The notes under the pieces: generated by a model
Told to the model about the DNA's origin: nothing
Seen by the model: only the letters and a program-made list of their open reading frames with translations
The model's database searches: none
Made by a program: the position numbers and the translations under genes
NCBI GenBank assembly: GCA_934513205.1
Contig: CAKSWU010000014.1
Coordinates: 1-54,103 of the forward strand
Length of the DNA: 54,103 nt
From: an uncultured Faecalibacterium sp.
GTDB taxonomy: Bacteria; Bacillota; Clostridia; Oscillospirales; Ruminococcaceae
Reading direction: 5' to 3'
In this document: one piece after another, positions 7,601-15,767 of the stretch
Layout: each line of letters begins with the position of its first letter
How positions within the stretch are numbered: the stretch's first letter is position 1

Positions 7601-9156
7601 AGGATCTGGCAGAGCTGATCTACGACCTGAAAAACGCCAACCGCAACGCCAACATCAACGTCAAGCTGGTCAGCGAGGCCGGTGTCGGCACCATTGCCGC
7701 CGGTGTTGCCAAGGGCGGCGCACAGGTCATTCTGGTGTCCGGCTATGACGGCGGCACCGGTGCTGCGCCCCGCACCTCCATCAAGCACGCCGGTCTGCCG
7801 TGGGAGCTGGGCATCGCCGAGACCCACCAGACCCTGATCCTGAACGGCCTGCGCACCCGGGTGCGCATTGAGAGCGACTCCAAGCTGCTGTCCGGTCGGG
7901 ATGTGGCGATCAGCTGCATGCTGGGCGCAGAGGAGTTTGGCTTTGGCACTACCCTGCTGATGGCGGAAGGCTGCGTGATGATGCGGGTGTGCAATCTGGA
8001 CACCTGCCCCATGGGCATCTGCACCCAGAACCCTGAGCTGCGCAAAAACTTCCGGGGCAAGCCGGAGCATATCATCAACTATCTGACCTTTGTAGCTGAG
8101 GAACTGCGGGAGTATATGGCAAAGCTGGGCGTGCGCACCGTGGACGAGCTGGTGGGCCGCACCGACCTGCTGCGGGTCAAGCCCGCCGCTCCGGGCAGCC
8201 GCGCAGCAGAGCTGGATCTGGACTGCATCCTGCACAACCCCGCCATTGCAAACAGCAATGTCCACTTTATCAAGGAGGACAGCTACAACTTCCATCTGGA
8301 AAACACGCTGGACATGAAGGTGCTGATGAAGAAGTTCCGGCTGAACAGCAAGACACCGCAAAGCGTCAGTCTGGATGTCTCCAACACCGACCGTGCCTTT
8401 GGCACCATCTTTGGCAGCGAGATCACCCGTAAATACGGCAACACCCTGCCGGACGATGTGTACACCGTGCACTGCACCGGCGCAGGCGGACAGAGCTTTG
8501 GCGCGTTTATCCCGAGCGGCCTGACGCTGGAGCTGGTGGGCGACTGCAACGACTACATGGGCAAGGGTCTTTCCGGCGGCAAGATCATCGTGCGCCCGCC
8601 GCAGGGCATCGGCTTTAAGCCCGAGGAGAACATCATCACCGGCAACGTGGCACTGTACGGTGCCACCAGCGGCAAAGCCTTCCTCTGCGGTGTAGCCGGT
8701 GAGCGCTTCTGCGTGCGCAACAGCGGTGCCACCGCCGTTGTGGAGGGCGTGGGTGACCACGGCTGCGAGTACATGACCGGCGGCACCGTGGTGGTGCTGG
8801 GACAGACCGGCAAGAACTTTGCAGCCGGTATGACCGGCGGCATTGCCTATGTGCTGGACGAAGGCTGGGACTTCTACCAGCGGGTGAACAAGGAAACAGT
8901 CAGTCTGGAGCCGGTGGAGCACAAGTACGATGTTGCCACCCTGAAAGAGCTGATCCGGGAGCATGTGGAAGCCACCGGCTCCCCCCGCGGCAAGGAGATT
9001 CTGGACAACTTCAGCGCCTTCCTGCCCAAATTCAAGAAAGTCCTTCCCTACGATTATGACCGGATGCTGCGGGTGATTGCCTCGGTAGAGGAGCGTGGTC
9101 TGGACGGCGAGCAGGCCCAGATCGAAGCATTCTACGCAGTGCAGAAGAAAAAGTAA
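4621..9156 (+). CDS. gltB: Glutamate synthase, large (alpha) subunit
   Basis: 1511 residues, full length for the family. With GltD it converts glutamine plus 2-oxoglutarate to two glutamates. The N-terminal class II glutaminase domain begins at Cys23 (HDACGIGA) after a 22-residue propeptide. The central and FMN-binding TIM-barrel domains follow, including SPPPHHDIYSIEDL, and the 3Fe-4S motif C-x4-C-x4-C is in VCNLDTCPMGIC. The C-terminal GXGXG beta-helix is present (NDYMGKGLSGGKI). I chose ATG 4621, preceded by AAAGGATGGGA; ATG 4609 (four residues longer) is possible. An open frame reaches back to 4369, but that crosses the promoter and attenuator and is not coding. gltD follows after 13 bases, so the two are one operon. 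Confidence 0.97.
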   Translation: MENFTERKTPLGLYDPQFEHDACGIGAVVDIKGRKSHQTVDDALSIVERLEHRAGKDAEGKTGDGVGILLQISHKFFSKVAEELNIRLGNEREYGVGMFFFPQNEHLRAQAMKLFEVVTRKEGLEFLAWREVPVDPDAVGQKARDCMPAIWQCFIKKPAKVSRGIEFDRKLYIVRRVFEQASSGTYVPSLSSRTIVYKGMFLVHDLRRFYADLQDPDYESAIGMVHSRFSTNTNPSWMRAHPNRFILHNGEINTIKGNTDAMLAREESITSPIMQDDMNKILPIINTAGSDSAMLDNALEFLVMNGMDLPLAVMITIPEPWENNKNISQKKRDLYQYYATMLEPWDGPAAILFSDGDVMGAVLDRNGLRPSRYYITKDGRMILSSEVGVLECAPENILVKDRLRPGKMLLVDTVKGEVVDDEKLKEFYASREPYGEWIDRNLVQLSALKIPNVKVESCTGDQLTRLQKVFGYKYEDVNTMILSMARAGAEPSGAMGTDTPLAVLSDQHPPLFNYFKQRFAQVTNPPIDAIREKVVTSTSVYIGAHGNLLEDKPENCKVLKVHNPILTNTDLLKIKYMNVPGFKVATVSINYYKNTSLEKAIDRVFLEVDRAYKEGANIIILSDRDVDEYHVTIPSLLAVSAVSQYLIRTKKSTALALILESAEPREVHHFATLLGYGACAVNPYLAHETIGQLIDEGLLDKDYYAAVQDYDNAILSGIVKIASKMGISTIQSYQSSQIFEAVGISQEVIDKYFTGTVSRVGGIRIEDIQAEVEAQHNAAFDPLGLDINMELADSGAHKFRSGKEEHLFNPQTIHLFQKACRTGDYATFKQFTQTVDNMGADGMHLRSLLDFNYAADGGIPLEEVEPVSSIVKRFKGAAMSYGALSSEAHETIAIALNRLGGRSNTGEGGEPEERYHSESNSKIKQVASARFGVTSKYLVSAEEIQIKLAQGAKPGEGGNLPGAKVYPWIAKTRHSTTGVGLISPPPHHDIYSIEDLAELIYDLKNANRNANINVKLVSEAGVGTIAAGVAKGGAQVILVSGYDGGTGAAPRTSIKHAGLPWELGIAETHQTLILNGLRTRVRIESDSKLLSGRDVAISCMLGAEEFGFGTTLLMAEGCVMMRVCNLDTCPMGICTQNPELRKNFRGKPEHIINYLTFVAEELREYMAKLGVRTVDELVGRTDLLRVKPAAPGSRAAELDLDCILHNPAIANSNVHFIKEDSYNFHLENTLDMKVLMKKFRLNSKTPQSVSLDVSNTDRAFGTIFGSEITRKYGNTLPDDVYTVHCTGAGGQSFGAFIPSGLTLELVGDCNDYMGKGLSGGKIIVRPPQGIGFKPEENIITGNVALYGATSGKAFLCGVAGERFCVRNSGATAVVEGVGDHGCEYMTGGTVVVLGQTGKNFAAGMTGGIAYVLDEGWDFYQRVNKETVSLEPVEHKYDVATLKELIREHVEATGSPRGKEILDNFSAFLPKFKKVLPYDYDRMLRVIASVEERGLDGEQAQIEAFYAVQKKK

Positions 9157-9169
9157 GGAGGGCCGCATC

Positions 9170-10648
9170 ATGGGCAAGACAACAGGATTTATGGACTATA
9201 CGCGCAAGACCAGCACGGACGTGCCGCCGCTGGAGCGCCTTGAAAATTTTGACGAGTTCCACATTTGGCTCTCGCGGGAGCAGCAGCAGACGCAGGCCGC
9301 CCGCTGCATGGACTGCGGCGTGCCTTTCTGTCAGGCGGGCATGATGATCGGCGGCATGGCCTCCGGCTGCCCGCTGAACAACCTCATTCCGGAATGGAAC
9401 GATCTGGTGTACCACGGCAAGTGGGAGCTGGCGCTGCATCGTCTGATGGCCACCAACCGCTTCCCGGAGTTTACCAGCCGGGTGTGCCCCGCCCTGTGCG
9501 AGGCCGCCTGCACCTGCGGGGATGTGACCGGCAGCAGCGTCACCGTGCGCGAAAACGAGCACGCCATCATCGAGACGGCCTACGCCAAGAACTGGCTGAC
9601 CGCCACCCCTCCACCGACCCGCACCGGCAAGAGTGTCGCCGTGGTGGGCAGCGGTCCTGCGGGGCTTTCGGTGGCCGAGTACCTGAACAAGCGCGGGCAT
9701 TCCGTGACCGTGTTTGAGCGTGCCGACCGTGTGGGCGGCCTGCTGATGTACGGCATCCCCAACATGAAGCTGGATAAGGCGGTGATTGAACGCCGGGTCA
9801 AGATCATGCAGGCCGAGGGCGTAGAGTTCCGCACCAATATGGATGTGGGCGGTGCCGTGCCCGCCGGGCAGCTGCTGGCGGACTATGACGCTGTGGTGCT
9901 GTGCTGTGGTGCCAAAAAGCCCCGGGACCTGAACGTGCCCGGCCGGGACGCCAAGGGCGTGCACTTTGCGGTGGACTACCTGACCAGCGTGACCAAGAGC
10001 CTGCTGGACTCCGGCTTTGCAGACGGCAAGGCCATCAATGCCGCCGGAAAAAACGTGCTGGTCATTGGCGGCGGCGACACCGGCAACGACTGTCAGGGCA
10101 CCGCGCTGCGGCAGGGCTGCACCGACCTGATGGCGCTGGAAATGATGCCCCAGCCCCCTGCCGAGCGCACCGCGGCAAACCCGTGGCCGGAGTGGCCTCG
10201 GGTGCTGAAGGTGGACTACGGTCAGACCGAGTGTCTTGCCAAGTTCGGCAAGGACCCGCGGGTTTACCAGACCACCGTCAAGGAGTTTTTGAAGGACGAG
10301 GACGGCAACCTGACCGGTGCCGTCATCAGCTGCCTGAAGCCGGAGCGCGACCCCGAGACCGGACGCACCAGCATGGTGCCCACCGGCAAGGAATTTACCT
10401 ACGACTGCCAGCTGGCGTTCATCGCCGCAGGCTTTACCGGCTGCGAAAACTACACAGCCGATGCGTTCGGCGTGGAGCTGACTGCACGGGGCAACGTGGC
10501 AGACCACAGCTTCAAGACCAACGTAGATAAGGTGTTCGTGTGCGGCGATATGCGCCGGGGCCAGAGCCTTGTGGTCTGGGGTCTGCGCGAAGGCCGCGAC
10601 TGCGCCGCTGAGGTGGACCGCTGCCTGATGGGCTACACCAACCTCTGA
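9170..10648 (+). CDS. gltD: Glutamate synthase, small (beta) subunit
   Basis: 492 residues. This FAD/NAD(P)H-dependent partner passes electrons to GltB. The N-terminal half has the cysteine clusters that bind 4Fe-4S centres (CMDCGVPFCQ, GCPLNNLIPEW, RVCPALCEAAC). Two Rossmann nucleotide folds follow: VAVVGSGPAGLSVAEYL for FAD and VLVIGGGDTGNDCQGTA for NAD(P)H. The end has the conserved GDMRRGQSLVVWGLREGRD segment. ATG 9170 has the site AAGGAGGG just after the gltB stop; an open frame extends upstream inside gltB, but no ribosome site supports it. Confidence 0.97.
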   Translation: MGKTTGFMDYTRKTSTDVPPLERLENFDEFHIWLSREQQQTQAARCMDCGVPFCQAGMMIGGMASGCPLNNLIPEWNDLVYHGKWELALHRLMATNRFPEFTSRVCPALCEAACTCGDVTGSSVTVRENEHAIIETAYAKNWLTATPPPTRTGKSVAVVGSGPAGLSVAEYLNKRGHSVTVFERADRVGGLLMYGIPNMKLDKAVIERRVKIMQAEGVEFRTNMDVGGAVPAGQLLADYDAVVLCCGAKKPRDLNVPGRDAKGVHFAVDYLTSVTKSLLDSGFADGKAINAAGKNVLVIGGGDTGNDCQGTALRQGCTDLMALEMMPQPPAERTAANPWPEWPRVLKVDYGQTECLAKFGKDPRVYQTTVKEFLKDEDGNLTGAVISCLKPERDPETGRTSMVPTGKEFTYDCQLAFIAAGFTGCENYTADAFGVELTARGNVADHSFKTNVDKVFVCGDMRRGQSLVVWGLREGRDCAAEVDRCLMGYTNL

Positions 10649-10682
10649 CATCGCCATTCTCTTTTTCCATCCTATTTTCTGA

Positions 10683-10726
10683 AACGCAGAAGCGGGAGCC
10701 TGTTGCAAGGCTCCCGCTTCTGCGTT
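10683..10726. terminator. Hairpin between convergent gltD and the pseudokinase gene
   Basis: A perfect 18-bp stem (10683-10700 with 10709-10726) and 8-nt loop lie in the short space between two converging genes. The T-tracts are poor on both sides, so a bidirectional terminator is likely but not certain. Confidence 0.7.
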
Positions 10727-10746
10727 TGCGCTATTTAATTAGTTTT

Positions 10747-12435
10747 TTACAATTCCGGCCCGGCGGTGCTGATGTCCTCGGCGGGTGCCTCTGTCTCGGC
10801 AGAGGAAGCCCCTTCCGGCGGGATGAACTGCACACTGGGGTCAGCGGCGATATACACGGTGATCACCGTGCCCACCGTGACCATAGCGCCCTCTTCCTCG
10901 CTGGCGGAGACCACACAGCCCGCAACGTAAGAGCCATCATTCACCACCATAAAACAGCTGGCAACAAGGCCCCGAGCTTCCAGTTCCTTCACGGCACCAT
11001 CCTGTGTAAAGCCGATAATGTTGGGCATTTCCACCGTCTCCGGGCCTTTGCTGACCACAAGACGAATGGTCTCGCCCGCCTTGAGCACGGTGTCTGCCGC
11101 CGGCTCCTGCCGTATGATCTGTCCGGCGGGTGCGGCATCGCTGTACTCCTCTGTGACATAGAACAGGTACATGCCGGTATACTCCCGATTGTTCTGCACC
11201 TGTGCATAGGCCATGCCAAGGAAGTTTGGCACAAGGTTCTGGGGCTCCATCACGGCACTGGACGCAGGCTGGGATGCAGGCTGCGAGGAAGAGGCCGATG
11301 TTCCGCCGTTCTGCCGCATGACCCCCCACAAGGTGAGCAGGATCAGGATGGAAAGCAGGATCAGGATGCCCGCCAGCAGCGCTTTCAGGCTGAGCAGATG
11401 TCTGTGCTCCGGTTCCTGCGGAGCGGGCTGCACCGGGGTTTCCGGCTTCAGGGTGCGCAGGAGCTCGGTGGTGTACTCCCGGGACGAAAGGGCCTGATAC
11501 AGCTGCGGCACAGTCTGGATGCGCTCCATGGGGCGGAGACGCAGTCCCAGCTGCAGCACCTGCGAAACATAGGACGGCACAGCCCCATTCACCGTCTTTG
11601 CCCGGGGGTTGGAGTCTGCCACCATCCGCTGCGCTGCCGGCACCGGGGCCTGTCCGCACACCATGCGGTAGAACACCGCCGCCAGACTGTATTCATCGGT
11701 GTAGCGTCCTTCAAACTCTGCGGTGGAATACTGTTCCGGGGCGGAATAGCCCTCGTACAGCTGCTCGTGCAGGCCGCTGCCTGCCGTGCGCAGGCCCACG
11801 GTGGCGTAGCCCTCCAAACGGCAGCGTCCATCCGCCATGACCCGGATGTTCTGCGGGCAGATGCCCCGGTGCACCAGTCCCGCCTTATGCATAGCAGACA
11901 CACCCTCAAACACCGGGCGCAGCATGGCGCAGGCATCTTCGGCCCGCAGCCCGCCGGGGCGGTCCTCCAGCCAGTGGTCCAGCGGTGTGCCGCCGGGGGT
12001 TTCCATCACGGCATAGACCGTATTGTTGGCCTCCACCACATCCAGCACAGCCTCCAGCCCATTGGCGGGGGTGATGCGCTGGATGGCGCGGTACAGGTCC
12101 GCAAAATCCATGCGGGTGGTCTTGAACAGCACTTCGCTGCCTTGCTTGGGCCGTAGCGTATCATTTCCGGCAGTGCGCTCGGCGGTCAGTGTCACCGGCA
12201 GATACTCCTTGATGGTCACGCGGAAGCCGCCAAGGTTCTCCACGCCGCAGTACAGAATGCCCTCGCCGTCAAGGCGCAGCATCTCCCCCACCGTATAGCG
12301 TCCGGCCAGCAACGTGCCCACCGGCAGAGAACCGCCGGGGTTCCGGCCTTCAAACACTTTTCCGCAGTCCGGGCAGCTTTGGGCTGTCTGGGAGATGGGC
12401 TGCAGGCAGTAGGGACACAGACGTGTGTGCTCCAT
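10747..12435 (-). CDS. Membrane PASTA-domain protein kinase homologue, probably a pseudokinase
   Basis: 562 residues. Residues 7-24 are a zinc ribbon (CPYC...CPDC). Residues 45-325 have a Ser/Thr-kinase fold (GRYTVGEM; Lys76 in VTIKEYLP; the APE-like SAPEQYS). The catalytic loop reads HRGICPQN (189-196) where active enzymes have HRDxKxxN, so the catalytic Asp is Gly. The DFG metal site is replaced by LEGYA. A single transmembrane span lies at about 350-373, then a Ser/Gln linker and two PASTA domains (about 400-463 and 468-530), which in relatives bind muropeptides or lipid II. It is probably an envelope sensor or scaffold without normal catalysis. It is the last gene of the pcrA-led minus-strand cluster, 12 bases after the U32 gene. 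Confidence 0.85.
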   Translation of the reverse strand: MEHTRLCPYCLQPISQTAQSCPDCGKVFEGRNPGGSLPVGTLLAGRYTVGEMLRLDGEGILYCGVENLGGFRVTIKEYLPVTLTAERTAGNDTLRPKQGSEVLFKTTRMDFADLYRAIQRITPANGLEAVLDVVEANNTVYAVMETPGGTPLDHWLEDRPGGLRAEDACAMLRPVFEGVSAMHKAGLVHRGICPQNIRVMADGRCRLEGYATVGLRTAGSGLHEQLYEGYSAPEQYSTAEFEGRYTDEYSLAAVFYRMVCGQAPVPAAQRMVADSNPRAKTVNGAVPSYVSQVLQLGLRLRPMERIQTVPQLYQALSSREYTTELLRTLKPETPVQPAPQEPEHRHLLSLKALLAGILILLSILILLTLWGVMRQNGGTSASSSQPASQPASSAVMEPQNLVPNFLGMAYAQVQNNREYTGMYLFYVTEEYSDAAPAGQIIRQEPAADTVLKAGETIRLVVSKGPETVEMPNIIGFTQDGAVKELEARGLVASCFMVVNDGSYVAGCVVSASEEEGAMVTVGTVITVYIAADPSVQFIPPEGASSAETEAPAEDISTAGPEL

Positions 12436-12447
12436 CCTCTTCTCTCC

Positions 12448-13671
12448 TTACACAGTCTTGCGGCGCAGCAGGCTCATAGGGGGCAGCTCCGGTGTGGGGA
12501 TGGTGTATTTTTCCATGGCATGCGGGGTGCTGTCCACTCGCTCGCCGGCTTCGTTTTCGATCCACTCCGGGGTCAGCGGGATGCTGCGTCCGTCCGGGCA
12601 CAGGGCTTCCAGCCGGTCGCCCAGCGTCCACTTGCCCCGCTGCTGGCAGGCAGCGATGCCGTTTTCCCAGCTGTCCACGGTGCCCACGAACTCCCAGTCA
12701 CGGATGTAGGCGGCGCTGTCGGTGGACTGTCCGGCCTGTTCGCGCCCAAAATAGAAACCGGGAGAATAATGGCGGTGGCTGGTGCGGGTCAGCTCTTCAT
12801 ACACCTGTTCCGGCAGTTCAAAGTTGTCGTTGGCGGGGTCTGCCAGATAGGCGTCCAGCGCCTTGCGGTAGGCAGCGGTGACGCTGGATACATAGTAGAA
12901 GGTCTTGGCGCGGCCCTCGATCTTCAGGCTGTCCACGCCCGCCTTGCAGATCAGGTCGATGAAGGGCGCAGTGCACAGATCGTTGGCGTTGAGGATGTAA
13001 CTGCCGTTTTCGTTTTCCCCGATCTCGTACAGCTGTCCGGGGCGGTTCTCCTCGCTGAGGAAATACTTCCAGCGGCAGGGCTGAGCGCACTGCCCCCGGT
13101 TGGAGTCCCTGCCGGTCATGTAGCTGGACAGCAGACAACGCCCGGACACGCTCATGCACATGGCACCGTGCACAAAGGCTTCGATCTCCAGCTCCGGCGG
13201 GGTCTTGTCGCGCAGAACAGCAATGTCCTGCAAGGTCATCTCCCGCGCCAGCACCACCCGCTTTGCGCCCATTTTATAGGCGGCGCGGGCGGCTGCCCAG
13301 TTGGTGATGCCGGTCTGGGTGGACATGTGCACATCAATGTCCGGGGCAAAGGTCTTGCAGGCGTCCAGTACGCCCAGATCTGCCACGATAAAGGCATCCA
13401 CGCCCGCCTTGGCAGCCTGCCGGATGGCGTCCGGCAGGCGGTCAGCTTCCTCGTTGGTGGGCAGCGTGTTCATGGTCAGGTAGACCTTCCGCCCCCGGGC
13501 ATGGGCGTAAATGACGCCCTCGGTCAGCTGTTCCGGCGTGAAATTTGCCGGTGCCGACCGCATACCAAACTCCGGCAGGCCGCAGTAGACGGCATCTGCG
13601 CCGTAATTGACGGCGTAGCGCAGGCGTTCCAAATCGCCCGCCGGGGCAAGCAGTTCCGGGATCTGTAACAT
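12448..13671 (-). CDS. U32 family protein, probable tRNA U34 hydroxylation enzyme
   Basis: 407 residues. It belongs to the U32 'peptidase' family, whose TrhP members make 5-hydroxyuridine at tRNA position 34 using prephenate. The signature runs from about 164 to 203 (EAFVHGAMCMSVSGRC, then GRDSNRGQCAQPCRW). Cys172, Cys179, Cys195 and Cys199 are the candidate Fe-S ligands of this family. The N-terminal LLAPAGDLERLRYAVNYGADAVY TIM-barrel strand is typical. Placement next to mltG matches the Bacillus arrangement yrrL-yrrM-yrrN-yrrO, in which yrrN/yrrO are trhP genes, here without yrrM. Proteolytic activity is less likely. Start at 13671 has GAGAGG upstream. Confidence 0.85.
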   Translation of the reverse strand: MLQIPELLAPAGDLERLRYAVNYGADAVYCGLPEFGMRSAPANFTPEQLTEGVIYAHARGRKVYLTMNTLPTNEEADRLPDAIRQAAKAGVDAFIVADLGVLDACKTFAPDIDVHMSTQTGITNWAAARAAYKMGAKRVVLAREMTLQDIAVLRDKTPPELEIEAFVHGAMCMSVSGRCLLSSYMTGRDSNRGQCAQPCRWKYFLSEENRPGQLYEIGENENGSYILNANDLCTAPFIDLICKAGVDSLKIEGRAKTFYYVSSVTAAYRKALDAYLADPANDNFELPEQVYEELTRTSHRHYSPGFYFGREQAGQSTDSAAYIRDWEFVGTVDSWENGIAACQQRGKWTLGDRLEALCPDGRSIPLTPEWIENEAGERVDSTPHAMEKYTIPTPELPPMSLLRRKTV

Positions 13672-13724
13672 ATCGGTTGTCCTCTCTTTGATCGCAGTAT
13701 TGGGTGCAGAAAGTGCCTTTCGGC

Positions 13725-13749
13725 TGCCGGTGCCGCACCGGCACCGGCA
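13725..13749 (-). other. Intra-operon hairpin between mltG and the U32 gene
   Basis: A 9-bp stem (tgccggtgc / gcaccggca) with a 7-nt loop and no T-run lies in the 102-base gap. It may be an mRNA processing or stability element, or nothing. Confidence 0.35.
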
Positions 13750-13773
13750 AAAGAAGGTTTCTGCTTTAAGCTT

Positions 13774-14910
13774 TTATCGGTTCAGGGTTTTATTCACCGC
13801 AGCAGCCTTCTGGCAGTTGGCGTTGTGCTCCGGCAGTGTGCGGGCGTAGTAGTACTGTCCGGTCAGGTCGGTGACGAAGAAATATGCATCCTGTGCTTCG
13901 GCATCGGGCTGCGGGTCCAGTGCCGCCTTGATGGCGGCAAGACCGGGATTGGAGATGGGCCCGGCGGGCAGACCCTTGCAGCTGTAAGTGTCGTAAGCTG
14001 CAAGGATATTTTCCGGGATGTTGTCCCAGCCGCCGTAGTAGGGTGCTACCCAGTTCCAGAGATAGTTATTGTCGGCATCGTTCTGGATATGGCTGGAGGT
14101 GTTGCTTTGCAGCCGGGGGTAGGGCGAGCCTTCTGCCAGACGGTTGCGGAACACCTGCGCCACATTGGAGTCCTGACTGTTACCTGCTTCCTCCTGTACA
14201 AAGGATGCCAGTGTGATCAGCTCCGGCAGGGTCATGTTCTGCTCCTTGAGGGATGCGTACATTTCCTCGGTGATCCGTGCATCGAACTGAGCATAGAAGG
14301 TTGCCACATAGTTGTGCACGGTATCGTCCTTCAAAAACTCGTAGGTCTCCGGGAAAAGATAGCCCTCGCACTTCAGAACACGGTCCGGTGCGTCTTTATC
14401 CTCCGGGACATACTGCCAGAAAGTGTATGCGCTGAAATCGCCCTCGTTGGCTTCCTTCAAAAACTCCTCGGCGGTGCACAGACCGGCGGCTTCCATCTTC
14501 TGGGCAATGGCAATGGCCGTGGTACCCTCCGGGATGGTCACCCGAACGGTTTCTGCCTTGGCATACTGGGAAAGGGTGGCAATGAGCGCATCGTAGGAGC
14601 TGCCGGCGGTCAGTTCAAAATCGCCGTACTGAAGCTTTGCGGCAGCACCCTGCTGTCCCACATACCAACGGAACAGGTAGGCCGAGCGAATAACACCGGC
14701 TTCCTTGAGCTTGTTGGCAATGGTGCCCACACCGCTGCCCTGCCGGATGCTGACAGTGACTGCAGTGCCGGGCTTGCCGCTGCCACGGATCTCGCTGCGG
14801 GCAAACAGCACCGCTGCTCCCGCCGCCAGAAGGACCAGCAGAAGCATCACCAGCAGAATTTTGCCTGCACCGCCTTTTTTGCGGGCTGTGTGTGTATCGT
14901 TGTGTGCCAT
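13774..14910 (-). CDS. mltG: Endolytic peptidoglycan transglycosylase
   Basis: 378 residues. MltG cuts nascent glycan strands at the outer face of the membrane and so sets strand length. A short basic cytoplasmic tail precedes a transmembrane helix (about 17-36). A LysM-like region (VSIRQGSGVGTIANKLKEAG) and the YceG catalytic domain follow, with LITLASFVQEEAG carrying the catalytic Glu, then EGYLFPETYEF and the LPAGPISNPG segment. I chose ATG 14910 because GGAAGG lies 5 bases upstream; the upstream GTG 14916 would overlap that ribosome site. It sits 18 bases after the GNAT gene in the same operon. Confidence 0.93.
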   Translation of the reverse strand: MAHNDTHTARKKGGAGKILLVMLLLVLLAAGAAVLFARSEIRGSGKPGTAVTVSIRQGSGVGTIANKLKEAGVIRSAYLFRWYVGQQGAAAKLQYGDFELTAGSSYDALIATLSQYAKAETVRVTIPEGTTAIAIAQKMEAAGLCTAEEFLKEANEGDFSAYTFWQYVPEDKDAPDRVLKCEGYLFPETYEFLKDDTVHNYVATFYAQFDARITEEMYASLKEQNMTLPELITLASFVQEEAGNSQDSNVAQVFRNRLAEGSPYPRLQSNTSSHIQNDADNNYLWNWVAPYYGGWDNIPENILAAYDTYSCKGLPAGPISNPGLAAIKAALDPQPDAEAQDAYFFVTDLTGQYYYARTLPEHNANCQKAAAVNKTLNR

Positions 14911-14928
14911 ACGCACCTTCCTTTTCTC

Positions 14929-15741
14929 TCAGTTTTCCAGCATCAGACGCATATAGCTCTCGGAAACATCAAAAGCCTCGCCGTCAAACCGGATCATGCC
15001 GTAGTCCTGCCGGGTGCCCTCGCCAAGGAACAGCGGCTGGGCTGCGCCCACCGTGATGACCGCCTTTTCCACGATGACTTCCTTCTCGCGGGCGGCTTCC
15101 ATCAGAACTTCAGCGGCGCGGTCACTGTCGGACTGCAGTTCCACGAAATACAGAGTGTCGCCCTGCCGGAAATAGATGCCGTAACCGTGGTCATTGGCAA
15201 CGATGGTGGCACCGGCGGAATACAAATCCCCCACCACCACAGCCATCCGCTCCGGACTGAGCTGCACTGTGTCAGGCCAGAAACGCTCCCGCAGTTCGCA
15301 GAGCTTTTTTGCCGTCACCGAGTCAAACTCGGCCTGACTCCACAGGTTGCGCTCCACTTCCCGATGCAGACACCGCAGCGGAAAAGCCCGCACAAACCCC
15401 TTTTCCAGCAGAAGCCCGGCCTGCTGAGGTGCGGGCACTGCCACGGTAAAGCCTGCGCCCCGCAGCTTTTGCTGGGCGCACAGATAGTCCAGCAGTCCTG
15501 CAAGGATCAGACTGCCCTCACCGCACAGTCCATAAAGATAGGTGCCGCTGCGTCCCTGCAGCGTGACCGGCACAGCCAGCGCCACGGCAGCGATCTTGTC
15601 GTTTTCCTCGGCGACATAGACATTTTGCTCCCCCGCAAACTGCTCGATGACTTTTTTGGCAAATTCTTCGGATTCGTTGCGCTGGCTCTGCCACAGGGAC
15701 AGAATAGCCGGTTTGTCTCCCGGCTGCATCAGACGATACAT
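14929..15741 (-). CDS. GNAT-family N-acetyltransferase
   Basis: 270 residues. The N-terminal half has the GNAT pattern (MYRLMQPGDKPAILSLW..., an acceptor-side VYVAEENDKIAAVALAVPV strand, and a GLCGEGSLILAGLLDYL segment where acetyl-CoA binds). The C-terminal half looks like a second, weaker GNAT-like or sterol-carrier-like module, as in Eis-type proteins. The substrate cannot be told. ATG 15741 has AGGAGGGGG upstream. It is placed between tmk (26-base gap) and mltG. Confidence 0.72.
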   Translation of the reverse strand: MYRLMQPGDKPAILSLWQSQRNESEEFAKKVIEQFAGEQNVYVAEENDKIAAVALAVPVTLQGRSGTYLYGLCGEGSLILAGLLDYLCAQQKLRGAGFTVAVPAPQQAGLLLEKGFVRAFPLRCLHREVERNLWSQAEFDSVTAKKLCELRERFWPDTVQLSPERMAVVVGDLYSAGATIVANDHGYGIYFRQGDTLYFVELQSDSDRAAEVLMEAAREKEVIVEKAVITVGAAQPLFLGEGTRQDYGMIRFDGEAFDVSESYMRLMLEN

Positions 15742-15767
15742 TTCAGAATGCCCCCTCCTGTTGTTGT

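Noticed and set aside
4471..9177. A 1568-residue open frame antisense to gltB
   Set aside because: It is a mirror of the real gene caused by GC-rich third positions; it has no ribosome site and its translation is low-complexity His/Gln/Val/Ala with no domain.
10683..10726. Considered as a tRNA or small RNA
   Set aside because: It is one simple perfect stem without cloverleaf arms and sits between converging genes, as terminators do.
12448..13671. Annotating the U32 protein as a collagenase
   Set aside because: The family name is historical; the four Cys and the mltG neighbourhood fit the tRNA-hydroxylation branch better.
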